Notes: generated by a model from the sequence alone, not told the origin. DNA of 64,000 nt from Phycisphaerales bacterium (GCA_020247305.1 JADCJE010000092.1:1-64000); one strand, 5' to 3'; numbered from the stretch's first letter, positions 50,155 through 59,595 are shown. A program made the numbers and translations.

Positions 50155-50972
50155 GCGGCGCACGCTTCGTCGATGTGCCGGCGTCGCCGCACGGCCGCGC
50201 CGCGCGGATCGCCGTGCATGCGACGGGTGCGGGCCCGCTCGCCGTGCTGCTGCACGGCTACCCGCTCGACCACCGCATGTGGGAAGCGGTCCGCCGCGGC
50301 GAACTCGCGCAGCGGCGCACGCTGGCCGCGCTCGACCTGCGCGGCCACGGCAGCTCGCCGTTCGCCGGCGACGACGCGCACGCGATGGAGCGTTTCGCCG
50401 ACGACGTCGCCGCCGTGGTCGCAACGCTCGCGCCCGACGGCCGCGCCGACGTCGTCGGCCTGTCGATGGGCGGCTACGCCGCACTCGCCTTCGCCGAGCG
50501 GCACCCGCAGCGGCTGCGCTCGCTCGCGCTCGTCGATACGCGCGCGGCGGCCGACGCGCCGGCCGCGCGCGCGGCGCGCGACGCGGCGATCGCCGTGGCG
50601 ACGGCGCAGGGCGCTGCCGCGATCGCCGACGCCATGCTGCCGAAGCTGCTCGCGCCCGGCGCCGATCCGACGGTGGCTGCGGCGCTGCGCGCGATGATCG
50701 CGGGCACGCCGGTAGCGACGATCGTCGCCGACCTGCGCGGCCTGCGCGACCGCGCCGACCGCACCGCGCTGCTGCCGACGCTCCAGGCGCCGACGCTCGT
50801 CGTGGTCGGCGAACACGACGCCATCACGCCGCCGGCCGAAGCGGCGGCGATGGCGGCGGCGATCCCCGGCGCGCGGCTGGTCGTGGCGCCGGGCGCTGGC
50901 CACATGACGCCGATGGAGCAACCGACGGCGTTCGCGGCGGCACTCGCGGCGTTCTGGGACACCGCCGGCTGA
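50151..50972 (+). CDS. Alpha/beta-fold hydrolase
   Basis: 273 residues from a GTG that overlaps the previous stop. LLHGYPLDHRMWEAV is the oxyanion region, DLRGHGSSPF the conserved loop, VVGLSMGGYAALAFAE the nucleophile elbow with Ser, VVGEHDAITPP the acidic residue, and GAGHMTPMEQP the catalytic His. All three catalytic residues are present. Substrate is unknown; such proteins are often esterases or C-C hydrolases. Translation is coupled to the RNA methyltransferase. Confidence 0.85.
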   Translation: MSGARFVDVPASPHGRAARIAVHATGAGPLAVLLHGYPLDHRMWEAVRRGELAQRRTLAALDLRGHGSSPFAGDDAHAMERFADDVAAVVATLAPDGRADVVGLSMGGYAALAFAERHPQRLRSLALVDTRAAADAPAARAARDAAIAVATAQGAAAIADAMLPKLLAPGADPTVAAALRAMIAGTPVATIVADLRGLRDRADRTALLPTLQAPTLVVVGEHDAITPPAEAAAMAAAIPGARLVVAPGAGHMTPMEQPTAFAAALAAFWDTAG

Positions 50973-51129
50973 GGCAGCAGCGCGCCGACGCGCCCGCCGA
51001 ACGCCGCAGGGCGTCGATTTGCCGCCGACGGCCCGCGGCCGCGGTTCGACCGACGAATGCCCCGCCCGTCGTTCGCGCGCACCACAGCTCGCACGTCCAC
51101 CGGCGCGCCGGAACGGCGATGCTGCCGCG

Positions 51130-51642
51130 ATGCGCCTTCGCCGCTTCGCCGTCCCGTTCGCTGCCGTCCTCGTCGCCGCCTGCGCTGCGTCCGCGCCCAC
51201 AGCGCCGGCTGACGCGCCCACGGCACCCGCGCCCGCGACGGCCGCCGCCGCGAGCGCACTCGGCGCGTTCTCGGTGAGCCTCGCCGTCAAGGACCTCGCT
51301 GCGTCGCGCGCCTTCTACGAGAAGCTCGGCTTCACGGTGGCGGGCGGCGACGGCGCGCGCTGGCAGATGCTGCGCCAGGGCGACGTCGTCATCGGCCTGT
51401 TCCAGGGCATGTTCGAACGCAACACGCTGACCTTCAATCCGGGGTGGACGCAGCAGGCGACGCCGCTGGCGCACGCTTTCCGCGACGTGCGCGAACTGCA
51501 GGCGCAACTGCAGGCGCGCGGCCTGCAGCCCGCGCCCGCCGCCGACCCGGCTTCGACGGGCCCGGCGTACTTCGTCGTCACCGATCCCGACGGCAACCCG
51601 GTGCTGTTCGACCAGCACGTCGGGAAGCCGGCGGTGAAGTGA
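51130..51642 (+). CDS. Lipoprotein with VOC/glyoxalase-like domain
   Basis: 170 residues. MRLRRFAVPFAAVLVAACAA is a lipobox signal, followed by a Pro/Ala/Thr linker of about 25 residues. The rest is one VOC module pair: FSVSLAVKDLAASRAFYEKL, FTVAGGDGARWQML, and YFVVTDPDGNPVLFDQHVGK. VOC domains bind a metal and small substrates or inhibitors; a lipid-anchored form is unusual. The usual His/Glu metal ligands cannot be fully assigned, so it may be a binding protein. Confidence 0.7.
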   Translation: MRLRRFAVPFAAVLVAACAASAPTAPADAPTAPAPATAAAASALGAFSVSLAVKDLAASRAFYEKLGFTVAGGDGARWQMLRQGDVVIGLFQGMFERNTLTFNPGWTQQATPLAHAFRDVRELQAQLQARGLQPAPAADPASTGPAYFVVTDPDGNPVLFDQHVGKPAVK

Positions 51643-51645
51643 CGG

Positions 51646-52305
51646 TCACGGCAAGCCGAGCCCGGCGACGACGATCCGCCCACAGTGCGCGCGCCCATCC
51701 GGCGTCGCCATGCCGAGCTTGCGCGCGACGAAGGTGACCGTGACGTCGGCGCGAACCGCGGCGCCGAGCACCGCGCCGGTGTCGCCGTGCAGGCCCGACG
51801 GCATGTCGACGGCGAGCTTGCGGCCGCGCGCGGCGTTGCACGCGTCGACCCACGCGCGCGCCGCGCCGGCCAACGGCCGGGCGAGGCCAGTGCCGAACAG
51901 CGCGTCGATCCAGACCGCGCCAGCGTGCGCGGCGAGGTCGGGCAGCGCGCCGAACACCACCGGGACGCCGGCCGCGCGCAGCACGCGCAGTTGCAGCGCC
52001 GCGTCGGGGGCCGTTTGCGCGTCGGGCTCGGCGAGCAGGTGGATCGCGCAGCGCCGCCAGCCGAGGTGGCGCGCCGCGGCGAGGCCGTCGCCGCCGTTGT
52101 TGCCAGCGCCCGCGAGCACGACGAAGCGCTCGCCCAGCGCCGCCGCCGCCTCGGCGACGCTGCGCGCGGCGTTCTCCATCAGCAGCAGCGTCGGCAAGCC
52201 GAGGCGGTCGCGCGCGTCGGCGTCGATGGCGCGCGCTTCGGCGACCGACAGCAGCCGCTCGCCGCCCGGTTCGCCGCCATGCTCGCCGCCGGACGCGCCG
52301 CTCAC
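51646..52305 (-). CDS. nnrE: NAD(P)H-hydrate epimerase (YjeF_N family)
   Basis: 219 residues. It equilibrates the two epimers of hydrated NAD(P)H so that a separate dehydratase can repair them. LLSVAEARAIDADARDRLG at the start, LMENAARSVAEAA, VLAGAGNNGGDGLAAARHL (the NNGGDG motif), DALFGTGLARPL and AVDMPSGLHGDTG are all typical. The C-terminal ADP-dependent dehydratase domain that is fused in many bacteria is absent and no separate nnrD is present here. It starts with a GTG overlapping the recG stop. Confidence 0.9.
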   Translation of the reverse strand: MSGASGGEHGGEPGGERLLSVAEARAIDADARDRLGLPTLLLMENAARSVAEAAAALGERFVVLAGAGNNGGDGLAAARHLGWRRCAIHLLAEPDAQTAPDAALQLRVLRAAGVPVVFGALPDLAAHAGAVWIDALFGTGLARPLAGAARAWVDACNAARGRKLAVDMPSGLHGDTGAVLGAAVRADVTVTFVARKLGMATPDGRAHCGRIVVAGLGLP

Positions 52306-54251
52306 CGCTGCGCCTCCGCCGCGTCGGCGACGGCCTTGCGCACGCGCAGCAGCAGTTCGAGGTCGTCGACCGGATCGAGCGCGCGCAGGTCGGCGAAGCC
52401 GCTCTGCTGCGTGCCCAGCAGTTCACCGCTGCCGCGCAGCGCGAGGTCGGCCTCCGCGAGCGCGAAGCCGTCGGTCGTGCGGCAGACCGCCGCGACGCGC
52501 TCGCTCTTCGGCCCGCACAGCAGGCACAGCCCGCGGCGGCGGCCGCGGCCGACGCGGCCACGCAGCTGGTGCAGCGTGGCGATGCCGAAGCGGTCGGCGG
52601 CGACGACGACCACCAGCGTGGCGTCGGGCACGTCGACGCCGACCTCCAGCACGGTGGTGCCGACCAGCACGTCGAGCACGCCGTCGCGGAAACACTGCAG
52701 GACGCGCTGGCGTTCCGCCGTCGGCAACCGGCCGTGCACGAGGCCGCAGCGGAAGCGGCCGGCGAGCGCTTCGTGCACGCGCACGACGCCGCCCTTCTCG
52801 CCTTCCTCGCCGACCGCCGGGCAGACGACGAACACGCGCCCGCCGCGGCGCACCGCCCGCGCGATGCTGCGCACGGCGCGCGGCCAGTCGGTCGTCGGCA
52901 CGTGCACGGCGCGCACCGGCGACCGGCCGGGCGGCCGCTGGCGCAGCGTCGCAACGTCGAGGTCGCCGAACAGCGCCAGCGCGAGCGTGCGCGGGATCGG
53001 CGTCGCCGTCATCACCAGCACGTGCGGGTTGTCGCCCTTGTGCACGAGCTGCATGCGCTGGCCGACGCCGAAGCGGTGCTGCTCGTCGACGACCACGAGG
53101 CGCAGGCGCGGCAGGTCGAGTCCGCCCGACAGCAGCGCGTGCGTGCCGAAGACCAGCCGCGGCCCCAGCGTCGGCAGGGCCTCGGCCTTGGTCGCGGCGG
53201 TGCGCAGCGACACGTGCACGCCGGTGCCCTGCAGCCAGCGGCGGACGTTCTGGTGGTGCTGCTCGGCGAGCAGTTCGGTCGGCGCCAGGAACGCGACGGT
53301 GTCGCCCTTGGCCAGCACGGCGAGTGCGGCGCCGATGGCGACCGCGGTCTTGCCGGTGCCGACGTCGCCCTGCAGCAGCACGCCCATCGCCGATGGGCCG
53401 GCGAGCTTGCCCCAGATCGCCGCCAGCGCCTGCTGCTGGTCGACGGTCAACTGCAGCGGGATGCGCGCGGTGATGCGCGCCGCCAGCGCGGCGTCGACGG
53501 GATAGGCGACGCACGGCCGCTCGGCGCGGGCGCGCCGCGCCTTCTCGACCGCGGCGAACAACTGCACCGCCTCGCGCACGGCGAAGTGGCGGCGCGCGCG
53601 CTCGTGCTCGGCGAGGTCCGCCGGCCGGTGCATCGCGCGCAGCAGTTCGGGCGCGGTGTGCGCGTGCTCCTCGAGCCCGGCGGGCAGCGTCGGCAGCGCG
53701 ATGGCGGCCCAGTCGATGCGCTGCAACGCCGTCGCCAACCACTGCTGCAGCCGCGCGCCCGACACGCCGTCGATGTCGGCGTAGCGCAGCTGCACCTCGC
53801 CGCTCGGCGCGGCGGTCAGCGGCAGCACCTTGGCCTGCTGCAGCAGGAACCGCCTGCCCTTCGGCTGCAGCACGCCCTCGACGCTGCGCCGCTGGCCGAC
53901 GGGGTAGTTCTTCTTCAGCCACGGCTGGTTGAAGAACATCGCCTCGAAGCGGCTGCCGTCGTCGCAGACGAACACGACGGTCGTCATCGCGCGGCCGCCC
54001 GGCAGCCACGCCGAACGCACCCCGTGCACCGCGCCGCAGAGCCGCACCAGTTCGCCGGCGGCCGCTTCGTCCGGCGCCGGCAGTTCGCGCAGCGGCCGGC
54101 AGCGGCGCGGGAAGAACGACACGAGGTCGAGGACCGTGTGGATGCCCGCCGCGGCGAGGCGGGCCGCGCTCGCCGGTCCGATGCCGGGGATCGTCCCAAC
54201 GGGATCCTGCGGCCCGAGGGCCACGGCCGCGCTCGCATGGGATCTTGCCAT
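52302..54251 (-). CDS. recG: ATP-dependent DNA helicase RecG
   Basis: 649 residues. It remodels stalled forks and Holliday junctions. An N-terminal wedge domain (GTIPGIGPASAARLAAAGI, VEGVLQPKGRRFLLQQAKV) is followed by the helicase core: LLQGDVGTGKTAVAIGAAL (Walker A, about residue 300), VVVDEQHRFGVGQRMQL (motif II, about 387), MTATPIPRTLALALFGDLD, and QLRGRVGRGRRRGLCLLCGP (motif VI). The C-terminal acidic/aromatic hook ends DLELLLRVRKAVADAAEAQ. The ATG at 54251 is chosen because a -10 element ends 11 nt upstream. Confidence 0.95.
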   Translation of the reverse strand: MARSHASAAVALGPQDPVGTIPGIGPASAARLAAAGIHTVLDLVSFFPRRCRPLRELPAPDEAAAGELVRLCGAVHGVRSAWLPGGRAMTTVVFVCDDGSRFEAMFFNQPWLKKNYPVGQRRSVEGVLQPKGRRFLLQQAKVLPLTAAPSGEVQLRYADIDGVSGARLQQWLATALQRIDWAAIALPTLPAGLEEHAHTAPELLRAMHRPADLAEHERARRHFAVREAVQLFAAVEKARRARAERPCVAYPVDAALAARITARIPLQLTVDQQQALAAIWGKLAGPSAMGVLLQGDVGTGKTAVAIGAALAVLAKGDTVAFLAPTELLAEQHHQNVRRWLQGTGVHVSLRTAATKAEALPTLGPRLVFGTHALLSGGLDLPRLRLVVVDEQHRFGVGQRMQLVHKGDNPHVLVMTATPIPRTLALALFGDLDVATLRQRPPGRSPVRAVHVPTTDWPRAVRSIARAVRRGGRVFVVCPAVGEEGEKGGVVRVHEALAGRFRCGLVHGRLPTAERQRVLQCFRDGVLDVLVGTTVLEVGVDVPDATLVVVVAADRFGIATLHQLRGRVGRGRRRGLCLLCGPKSERVAAVCRTTDGFALAEADLALRGSGELLGTQQSGFADLRALDPVDDLELLLRVRKAVADAAEAQR

Positions 54252-54262
54252 CGCCTTGATGC

Positions 54263-54268
54263 AGGCTA
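54263..54268 (-). promoter_or_regulatory. -10 element (TAGCCT) for recG
   Basis: TAGCCT ends 11 nt before the ATG at 54251 on the minus strand. It faces the plus-strand -10 element at 54304, so the two transcripts diverge from a 68-nt gap. Confidence 0.5.
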
Positions 54269-54303
54269 GCCCCGGCAACCTCGCCAAGGAACGACACAGC
54301 GGC

Positions 54304-54309
54304 TACCCT
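54304..54309 (+). promoter_or_regulatory. -10 element (TACCCT) for the uridylyltransferase gene
   Basis: TACCCT ends 9 nt before the GTG at 54319; leader about 2-3 nt. Confidence 0.5.
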
Positions 54310-54318
54310 TCTGCCCCC

Positions 54319-55443
54319 GTGAGCGGCCTCTCCGCCAAGCAACTCGCGTTCCTCGCCCAGTACGGCTTCGACCCGGCGCTGCAGCAGCGCTGGCAGGAGG
54401 ACGTCGCGGCCGGGCGTCTCGCCAAAGCCAGGAACCTCGTCGCCGGCGAACTGCTGGCGCCGCCGCCGGGCACGCTGAAGAAGCTGCCGGGCAGCGCCAC
54501 CAAGACCGCCAAGGAGCTCGAACGCCTGGGCAACGAGGCGATCGCGCGCGGCGAACTCGGCGTCGTGGTGCTCAACGGCGGCATGGCGACGCGCTTTGGC
54601 GGCGTGGTCAAGGGCGTCGTGCCAGTGCTCGGCAAGGAGCGCAGCTTCCTCGGCCTGATGATCGAGGACGTCAAGAAGGCGGAGGCGCGCGCCGGCGGCA
54701 AGGTGCCGGTGTTCCTGATGAACAGCTTCGCCACCGACGCCGCGACCAAGCAGCACTTCGTCGAACACGGCGGCTTCGGCTTCGACGCCGACCGCCTCGC
54801 GCACTTCACGCAGTTCGTGCAGCTGCGCATGACCAAGAAGGGCGAGCTGTTCCGCCTCGCGGACGGCGAGGCCTCGGCCTACGGCCCGGGCCACGGCGAC
54901 TTCGCGCCGGCGCTGCGAAGGAGCGGCATGCTCAAGCGCTTCCTCGACGGCGGCGGCAAGTACCTGTTCGTGCGCAACGTCGACAACCTCGGCGCGCGCA
55001 TCGACCCGGTGGTCCTCGGCCACCACATCAAGAGCAAGCAGGACGCGACCGTCGAGCTGGCGCCGAAGTGGCCGGAGGACGTCGGCGGCGCCCCCTACCT
55101 GCTCGACGGCCGCGTGCAGCTGGTCGAGCAGCTGCGTTTCCCCGAGGGCTTCGACCCGAGCATCGTCGACGTGTTCAACACCAACACGTTCACGTTCACG
55201 GCGGCGGCCCTCGACCGCGACTTCGACCTCGGCTGGTACTACGTCGAGAAGAGCGTCGAGGACAAGAAGGCCGTCCAGATCGAGCACCTGATCGGCGAGC
55301 TGACCGCGCACGTGTCGACCAACTGGCTGCAGATCCGCCGCAGCGGCCGCCAGAACCGCTTCCTGCCGATCAAGGCGCCCGACGACCTGCTGGCCGCCCG
55401 CGAGGAGATCGTCGAGATGTACGACGGCGGCGACGCCGGCTGA
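54319..55443 (+). CDS. UDPGP-family UTP-sugar-1-phosphate uridylyltransferase
   Basis: 374 residues. It probably makes UDP-glucose or a related nucleotide sugar. VVVLNGGMATRFGGVVKGV is the nucleotide-binding loop, VFLMNSFATDAATKQ and YGPGHGDFAPALRRSG the substrate segment, and YLFVRNVDNLGARIDP matches the NxDNLGA motif. These are the signatures of the eukaryotic-like UDPGP family (UGP2/AGX type) and not of bacterial GalU. The GTG start is preceded by a -10 element. It is followed by a methyltransferase after 39 nt, probably co-transcribed. Confidence 0.88.
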   Translation: MSGLSAKQLAFLAQYGFDPALQQRWQEDVAAGRLAKARNLVAGELLAPPPGTLKKLPGSATKTAKELERLGNEAIARGELGVVVLNGGMATRFGGVVKGVVPVLGKERSFLGLMIEDVKKAEARAGGKVPVFLMNSFATDAATKQHFVEHGGFGFDADRLAHFTQFVQLRMTKKGELFRLADGEASAYGPGHGDFAPALRRSGMLKRFLDGGGKYLFVRNVDNLGARIDPVVLGHHIKSKQDATVELAPKWPEDVGGAPYLLDGRVQLVEQLRFPEGFDPSIVDVFNTNTFTFTAAALDRDFDLGWYYVEKSVEDKKAVQIEHLIGELTAHVSTNWLQIRRSGRQNRFLPIKAPDDLLAAREEIVEMYDGGDAG

Positions 55444-55482
55444 ACCCGGCGGGCCCGTGCTGCCGATGAGACCGGCGGCACG

Positions 55483-57096
55483 ATGGGCAATCCGGCGGCA
55501 CCGGGCAAGGCGGCGACCATGCGCGCGCAGTACGGCGCGTGGCCGTACCCGCACGTGCCGTTGCTCGCCAGCCTGCCGAGCACGCACCCGTTCGAGCTGC
55601 ACGCGAGCTGGCTGTGGGACCGCGCCGGCAGCGGCCCGGCGCCGACGCGGCCGCGCATCTGGATCGCCGGCTGCGGCACCTTCCAGCCGTACGCGTTCGC
55701 GGTCGCCAACCCGCAGGCCGAGATCGTCGCCGGCGACCTGAGCGAGCCGAGCCTCGCGGTCGCGCGCCGGCGCTGCGCCGTGCACGGCGTGCGCAACGTA
55801 GCGTTCGCGCCGCTCGACCTCGACGACCCGTCGACGTGGCCAGACGGCCAGTTCGACGTCGTCGAGTGCTACGGCGTGCTGATGAACTGCGCCGACCCGC
55901 TGGCGACGCTGCGGGCGCTGCGCGCTCGGCTGACGGCGCGTGGCGTGCTGCGGCTGATGGTCTACCCGCACTGGTCGCGGCAGCGCGTGTTCCAGCTGCA
56001 GCGCGTGGCGAAGCTGCTCGGCTTCACCGCCGCCGAACGCTCGCATCCGGCGCGCCTGCGCGCCTTCGTCAAGCGCCTGCCGGCGGCGCATCCGCTGCGC
56101 CACGCCTTCACCACCTACGCCGACAGCCGCAACGACGCCGGCGTGGTCGACGCGTTCCTGCACGGCGGCGACCGCGGCTTCACCGGCTGGCAGGTCGGCG
56201 CGCTGCTGGCGGACGCCGGCCTGCAGCCGGCGCACTGGTTCCACCGGCCGTGGGCGCAGCCCGACGCGATGGCCGAACGGCTGGCGCTGACGGGCCGCAG
56301 CCAGGGCGAAGTGCTCGCCTACCTCGACCTGTGGCAGGAACTGCGCGGCAACTTCGTCGTGCTGGCGCGCGCCGCCGACGCGCCGCCGCGCATCGTGCAG
56401 GCGACGGCGGCGCACCCGAGCTTCCGCGGCGACGCGGCGGGTCTGCGCCATCGGCTGCGGCTGCTGCGCCTGGGCCTCGTCGGCGGCACGCTGCCGGCGC
56501 GCACGGGCGACGCGCCGCTGCGCGTACGGCCCGCGGACGCGCGCGCGCTCGGCGCGGGCCGCGTGCCGGCGACGCTCGCGCACGGCCCGCTCGCGCTCGG
56601 CGGCGACCACGGCAGCAAGCTGCCCGCGCACGCCGATTGGCCGGGCGAAGCGGCGTTCCTCGCGCGCGCCGCGGCGCTGCGCCTCGGCCGCCGCGCGCCG
56701 AATCCGCTCTACGCGCACCTGTTCGCGGCGTGGGAGCTGGCGCAGCGCGCGCCGGAGCTGCAGCTGCCCGACCTGGAGACGCAGATGGGCCGCTGGCTGC
56801 CGTGGGCCGACCCGCTCGAAGGCCGGCCGGTGCGCTACGGGCTCACGCCCTACGGCACGCTGCTGCGGTTCCGGCAGAACGTCGCCGACCACCTCGCCGC
56901 GCCGGAACTGCCGCTGGCCGCCGACTACGCCGCCGTGCGCCTGCGCGACGACGCGGCGACGCTGCAGCGCGTGCGCGCGCTGGTGGCCGCGGGCGGCGAA
57001 GCGCCTGCGGTCGCGCGCCACGACGCGGCGCTGCGCGAACTGGCCGTGCTGCTGCTCGGCCACGACGCGCTCTTCCTGTGCCTCGAACCGGCGTGA
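55483..57096 (+). CDS. SAM-dependent methyltransferase of unknown target
   Basis: 537 residues. The N-terminal MRAQYGAWPYPHVPLLAS resembles a Y-x-x-x-P-Y-P lead-in seen in a family of large methyltransferases. IWIAGCGTFQPYAFAVANPQ is the SAM-binding loop, IVAGDLSEPSLAVARR its acidic partner, and FDVVECYGVLMNCADPLATL the later motif. Its C-terminal 200 residues are helical and unassigned. Substrate is unknown. Its stop codon and that of the convergent gene form TGATCA with no gap. Confidence 0.75.
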   Translation: MGNPAAPGKAATMRAQYGAWPYPHVPLLASLPSTHPFELHASWLWDRAGSGPAPTRPRIWIAGCGTFQPYAFAVANPQAEIVAGDLSEPSLAVARRRCAVHGVRNVAFAPLDLDDPSTWPDGQFDVVECYGVLMNCADPLATLRALRARLTARGVLRLMVYPHWSRQRVFQLQRVAKLLGFTAAERSHPARLRAFVKRLPAAHPLRHAFTTYADSRNDAGVVDAFLHGGDRGFTGWQVGALLADAGLQPAHWFHRPWAQPDAMAERLALTGRSQGEVLAYLDLWQELRGNFVVLARAADAPPRIVQATAAHPSFRGDAAGLRHRLRLLRLGLVGGTLPARTGDAPLRVRPADARALGAGRVPATLAHGPLALGGDHGSKLPAHADWPGEAAFLARAAALRLGRRAPNPLYAHLFAAWELAQRAPELQLPDLETQMGRWLPWADPLEGRPVRYGLTPYGTLLRFRQNVADHLAAPELPLAADYAAVRLRDDAATLQRVRALVAAGGEAPAVARHDAALRELAVLLLGHDALFLCLEPA

Positions 57097-57945
57097 TCAG
57101 CGGCCGGGCCGCATGGCCAGCGCGAACGCCGCCGGCGCCGGCGCCCGCACGACGACGCGGCGGCCGTCGGCCGGATGGTCGAACGCCAGTTCCTCGGCGT
57201 GCAGCATGAGCCGCGGGCCGCGGACGCCGTAGCGCGCGTCGCCGACGATCGGACAGCCGAGCCACGCGAGGTGGGCGCGGATCTGGTGCTTGCGGCCGGT
57301 GTCGAGCCGCACCTCCAGCAGGGCGCAACCGCCGCCGCGCGCGAGCGTGCGGTAGCGCGTGACCGCGGACTTGGCGTCGGCGTGCGCGCCGACGCGCACG
57401 AACAGGTTGCGGTCCTCCCACAGGGGCTGGTCGACGACGCCCTCGGGCGGCCGCGGCGCGCCGGCGACGACGGCGGCGTAGACCTTCGCGGCGGCGGGCC
57501 AGCCCGCCTGCACCGCCTCCTTGGCCGCGCGCGTGCGCGCGAACAGCAGCACGCCCGACGTCTCGCGGTCGAGTCGGTGCGCCGGCCACAGCTCGCCGCC
57601 GCCGAGCTGCGCGCGCAGCAGCGCCAGCGCCGTGCGGTCGCGCTCGTCGTCGCTGCCGACCGACAGCAAGCCGGCCGGCTTGTCGATCGCGCACAGGTCG
57701 TCGTCGACGAACAGGATCGGCAGGCCGGCCGGCGCGTCGGGCCGGCGGCCCGCGGCCGCGGGCCGGATGGTGACCACCGCGCCGGCGGCGACCGGCTGGT
57801 CGTGGCGGCGCGCCACTTCACCGTCGACCTCGATGCAGCCCAGGCGCAGCCGCTCGCGCAGCGTGTTGCGCGACCACGACGGCAACGCGACGACGAGCGC
57901 TGGCAGCAGCGGCCCAGGCGCTGCGACGACGACGCGGTCGCTCAT
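57097..57945 (-). CDS. RluA-family RNA pseudouridine synthase
   Basis: 282 residues. An S4-type N-terminal domain (SRNTLRERLRLGCIEVDGEV) precedes the catalytic domain. LWPAHRLDRETSGVLLFART contains the catalytic Asp in HRLD, and LLEVRLDTGRKHQIRAHLAWL and PIVGDARYGVRGPRLMLHAE are the usual later motifs. It isomerises uridine in 23S rRNA or tRNA, the site not predictable. ATGA overlap with the Deg-like protease upstream. Stop codon abuts that of the convergent methyltransferase. Confidence 0.9.
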   Translation of the reverse strand: MSDRVVVAAPGPLLPALVVALPSWSRNTLRERLRLGCIEVDGEVARRHDQPVAAGAVVTIRPAAAGRRPDAPAGLPILFVDDDLCAIDKPAGLLSVGSDDERDRTALALLRAQLGGGELWPAHRLDRETSGVLLFARTRAAKEAVQAGWPAAAKVYAAVVAGAPRPPEGVVDQPLWEDRNLFVRVGAHADAKSAVTRYRTLARGGGCALLEVRLDTGRKHQIRAHLAWLGCPIVGDARYGVRGPRLMLHAEELAFDHPADGRRVVVRAPAPAAFALAMRPGR

Positions 57946-59420
57946 CGGCGCGTCCGGCGGCGGCCGGCGGGTCGGCGGGCCGCCGGCCCGGCGGGGCGGC
58001 GGGCCTTGACCGCGGCGGGCGACGGCGCGGCCACGGCCGCCGTGCCGAGGTCGTCGGAGCGGTCGCCCGGCACGTGGTAGCGCGACAGGATGCGCGGCAG
58101 CGCCGCTCGCGCCTGTGCGGCGTCGAGCAGCACGATCGCGCCGCTCGTCAGCTTGACGACGAGCTGGCCGCGGGCGCGGTCGACGTGGCGCACGAAGTCG
58201 CGCATGTCGACCGGCGCGTGGCCGTCGACCGCGGCGACGACGTCGTTGGCGAAGGCTTCGTAGCCGACGTTGACCTTGTCGGCGAGCACGTGCGCCAGCA
58301 CGACGACCTCCTGCTGCTCGGGCTTGCGCAGGCCGGCTTGGTGCAGGTGCAGCAGTTCCTTCGGCGCCTTGTCCCACCAGTGGTCGCCCCAGTTGCGCAG
58401 GAACTCGGCGGTCAGGCGCTGGAACACGAGCCCGCCGAACAGGAACCACATCGGGCGCCGGTCGAACTCGGTGCGCGGCACGAGCCACGCCATCGGCTGC
58501 ATCACCATGCGCACGGCCAGCGGCTTGCGGTCGCGCAGCACCTTGGCGACGACGACGTCGCCGCAATGGTGGTCGCCGATCACGGCGTCGAACTGGCAGC
58601 GATGGCGGCTGCGGTAGCGCACGGTGCCGTTGTCGGCGATGCGCAGGCCGTCGAGTTCCATCAGCACGTCGCCGACGTGCAACTGCTCCCACGCCGACGA
58701 GCCGTACTGCACGGCGGTGACCAGCACGCCGGACTGGCGCGCACCCATGCCGAGGTAGGCGCGCAGCGCGTCGTTCTCGAGCGGCTGCATGGTGATGCCG
58801 ATGCCGGGCACCTGCGGCGACAGGCCGCGGCGCGCGCCGGCGAGGAAGCGCCGGATGATCGTCGCCGGCACCATCTCGCCGATGTTCTCGGCGTCGGGCA
58901 GCGCCTGGAACGCGATGCCGACGACCTTGCCGCGCGCGAACACCGGGCCGCCGCTGTTGCCTTCGTTGATGGCGGCGTCGACGGTGACGGCGAGCAGGTG
59001 GCGCTGGCTGTGCTCGTAGCGCTGCACTTCGATGCGCGAGACGACGCCCTCGGTGATCGACACCTCCTCGCCGCCGATCGGATAGCCGACCACCTGCACG
59101 GCCTCGCGCAGGCGCGGCAGGTCGCCGACGCGCGCCGGCGCGATGCCGGCGGTGAAGGCCGGGTCCTCGACCTGCAGCAGCGCCAGGTCGCAGTCGTGGC
59201 TGACGACGGCGACGCGGGCGACGACCTTGGTGACGTCGTCCTGCTTCTGCACCTGCACGAAAGTCGCGTTGGCGACGACGTGCGCGCCGGTCAGCACTTG
59301 CCCCGGCCCGACGATCACGCCCGAGCCGGTGCTGCCGCGCGGCGCGACGCTCTGCCACGGGCACTCGTAGTCGGGGTCCTGGTAGGTGCTGTAGACGCGG
59401 ACGACTTGCGGGTAGGCCAT
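57942..59420 (-). CDS. Deg/HtrA-type serine protease with PDZ-like domain
   Basis: 492 residues. The trypsin-like domain has TGSGVIVGPGQVLTGAHVVA (His), HDCDLALLQVED (Asp) and AAINEGNSGGPVFARGKVVG (Ser), an intact triad. A PDZ-like domain follows (SGVLVTAVQYGSSAWEQLHV, DVLMELDGLRIADNG), then a second PDZ-like segment and a basic Ala/Arg tail. This resembles the plant-type Deg9/10 branch. No signal peptide is seen at the chosen ATG, so it may be cytoplasmic. It overlaps the RluA gene. Confidence 0.85.
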   Translation of the reverse strand: MAYPQVVRVYSTYQDPDYECPWQSVAPRGSTGSGVIVGPGQVLTGAHVVANATFVQVQKQDDVTKVVARVAVVSHDCDLALLQVEDPAFTAGIAPARVGDLPRLREAVQVVGYPIGGEEVSITEGVVSRIEVQRYEHSQRHLLAVTVDAAINEGNSGGPVFARGKVVGIAFQALPDAENIGEMVPATIIRRFLAGARRGLSPQVPGIGITMQPLENDALRAYLGMGARQSGVLVTAVQYGSSAWEQLHVGDVLMELDGLRIADNGTVRYRSRHRCQFDAVIGDHHCGDVVVAKVLRDRKPLAVRMVMQPMAWLVPRTEFDRRPMWFLFGGLVFQRLTAEFLRNWGDHWWDKAPKELLHLHQAGLRKPEQQEVVVLAHVLADKVNVGYEAFANDVVAAVDGHAPVDMRDFVRHVDRARGQLVVKLTSGAIVLLDAAQARAALPRILSRYHVPGDRSDDLGTAAVAAPSPAAVKARRPAGPAARRPAGRRRTRR

Positions 59421-59595
59421 GCGACGACGCGGCCCGGCGGGGCACGCCGGGGGCGAACACGGTAGCGACGCCCGGGCGGCGAGCGAATGCCGCAGTGCCC
59501 CAAGTCGACGGCGAGGCCCGGGACGAACGCCACGGCGGGCCCGCTTCGCCCCGTCGCGCGCGGGCGACCGGCTCTCCACGTGCCGCGCCGTCAGG

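Noticed and set aside
52423-57063. Very long minus-strand open frames around recG and the uridylyltransferase
   Set aside because: High GC removes stop codons on the opposite strand; the real genes in other frames carry all the recognisable motifs.
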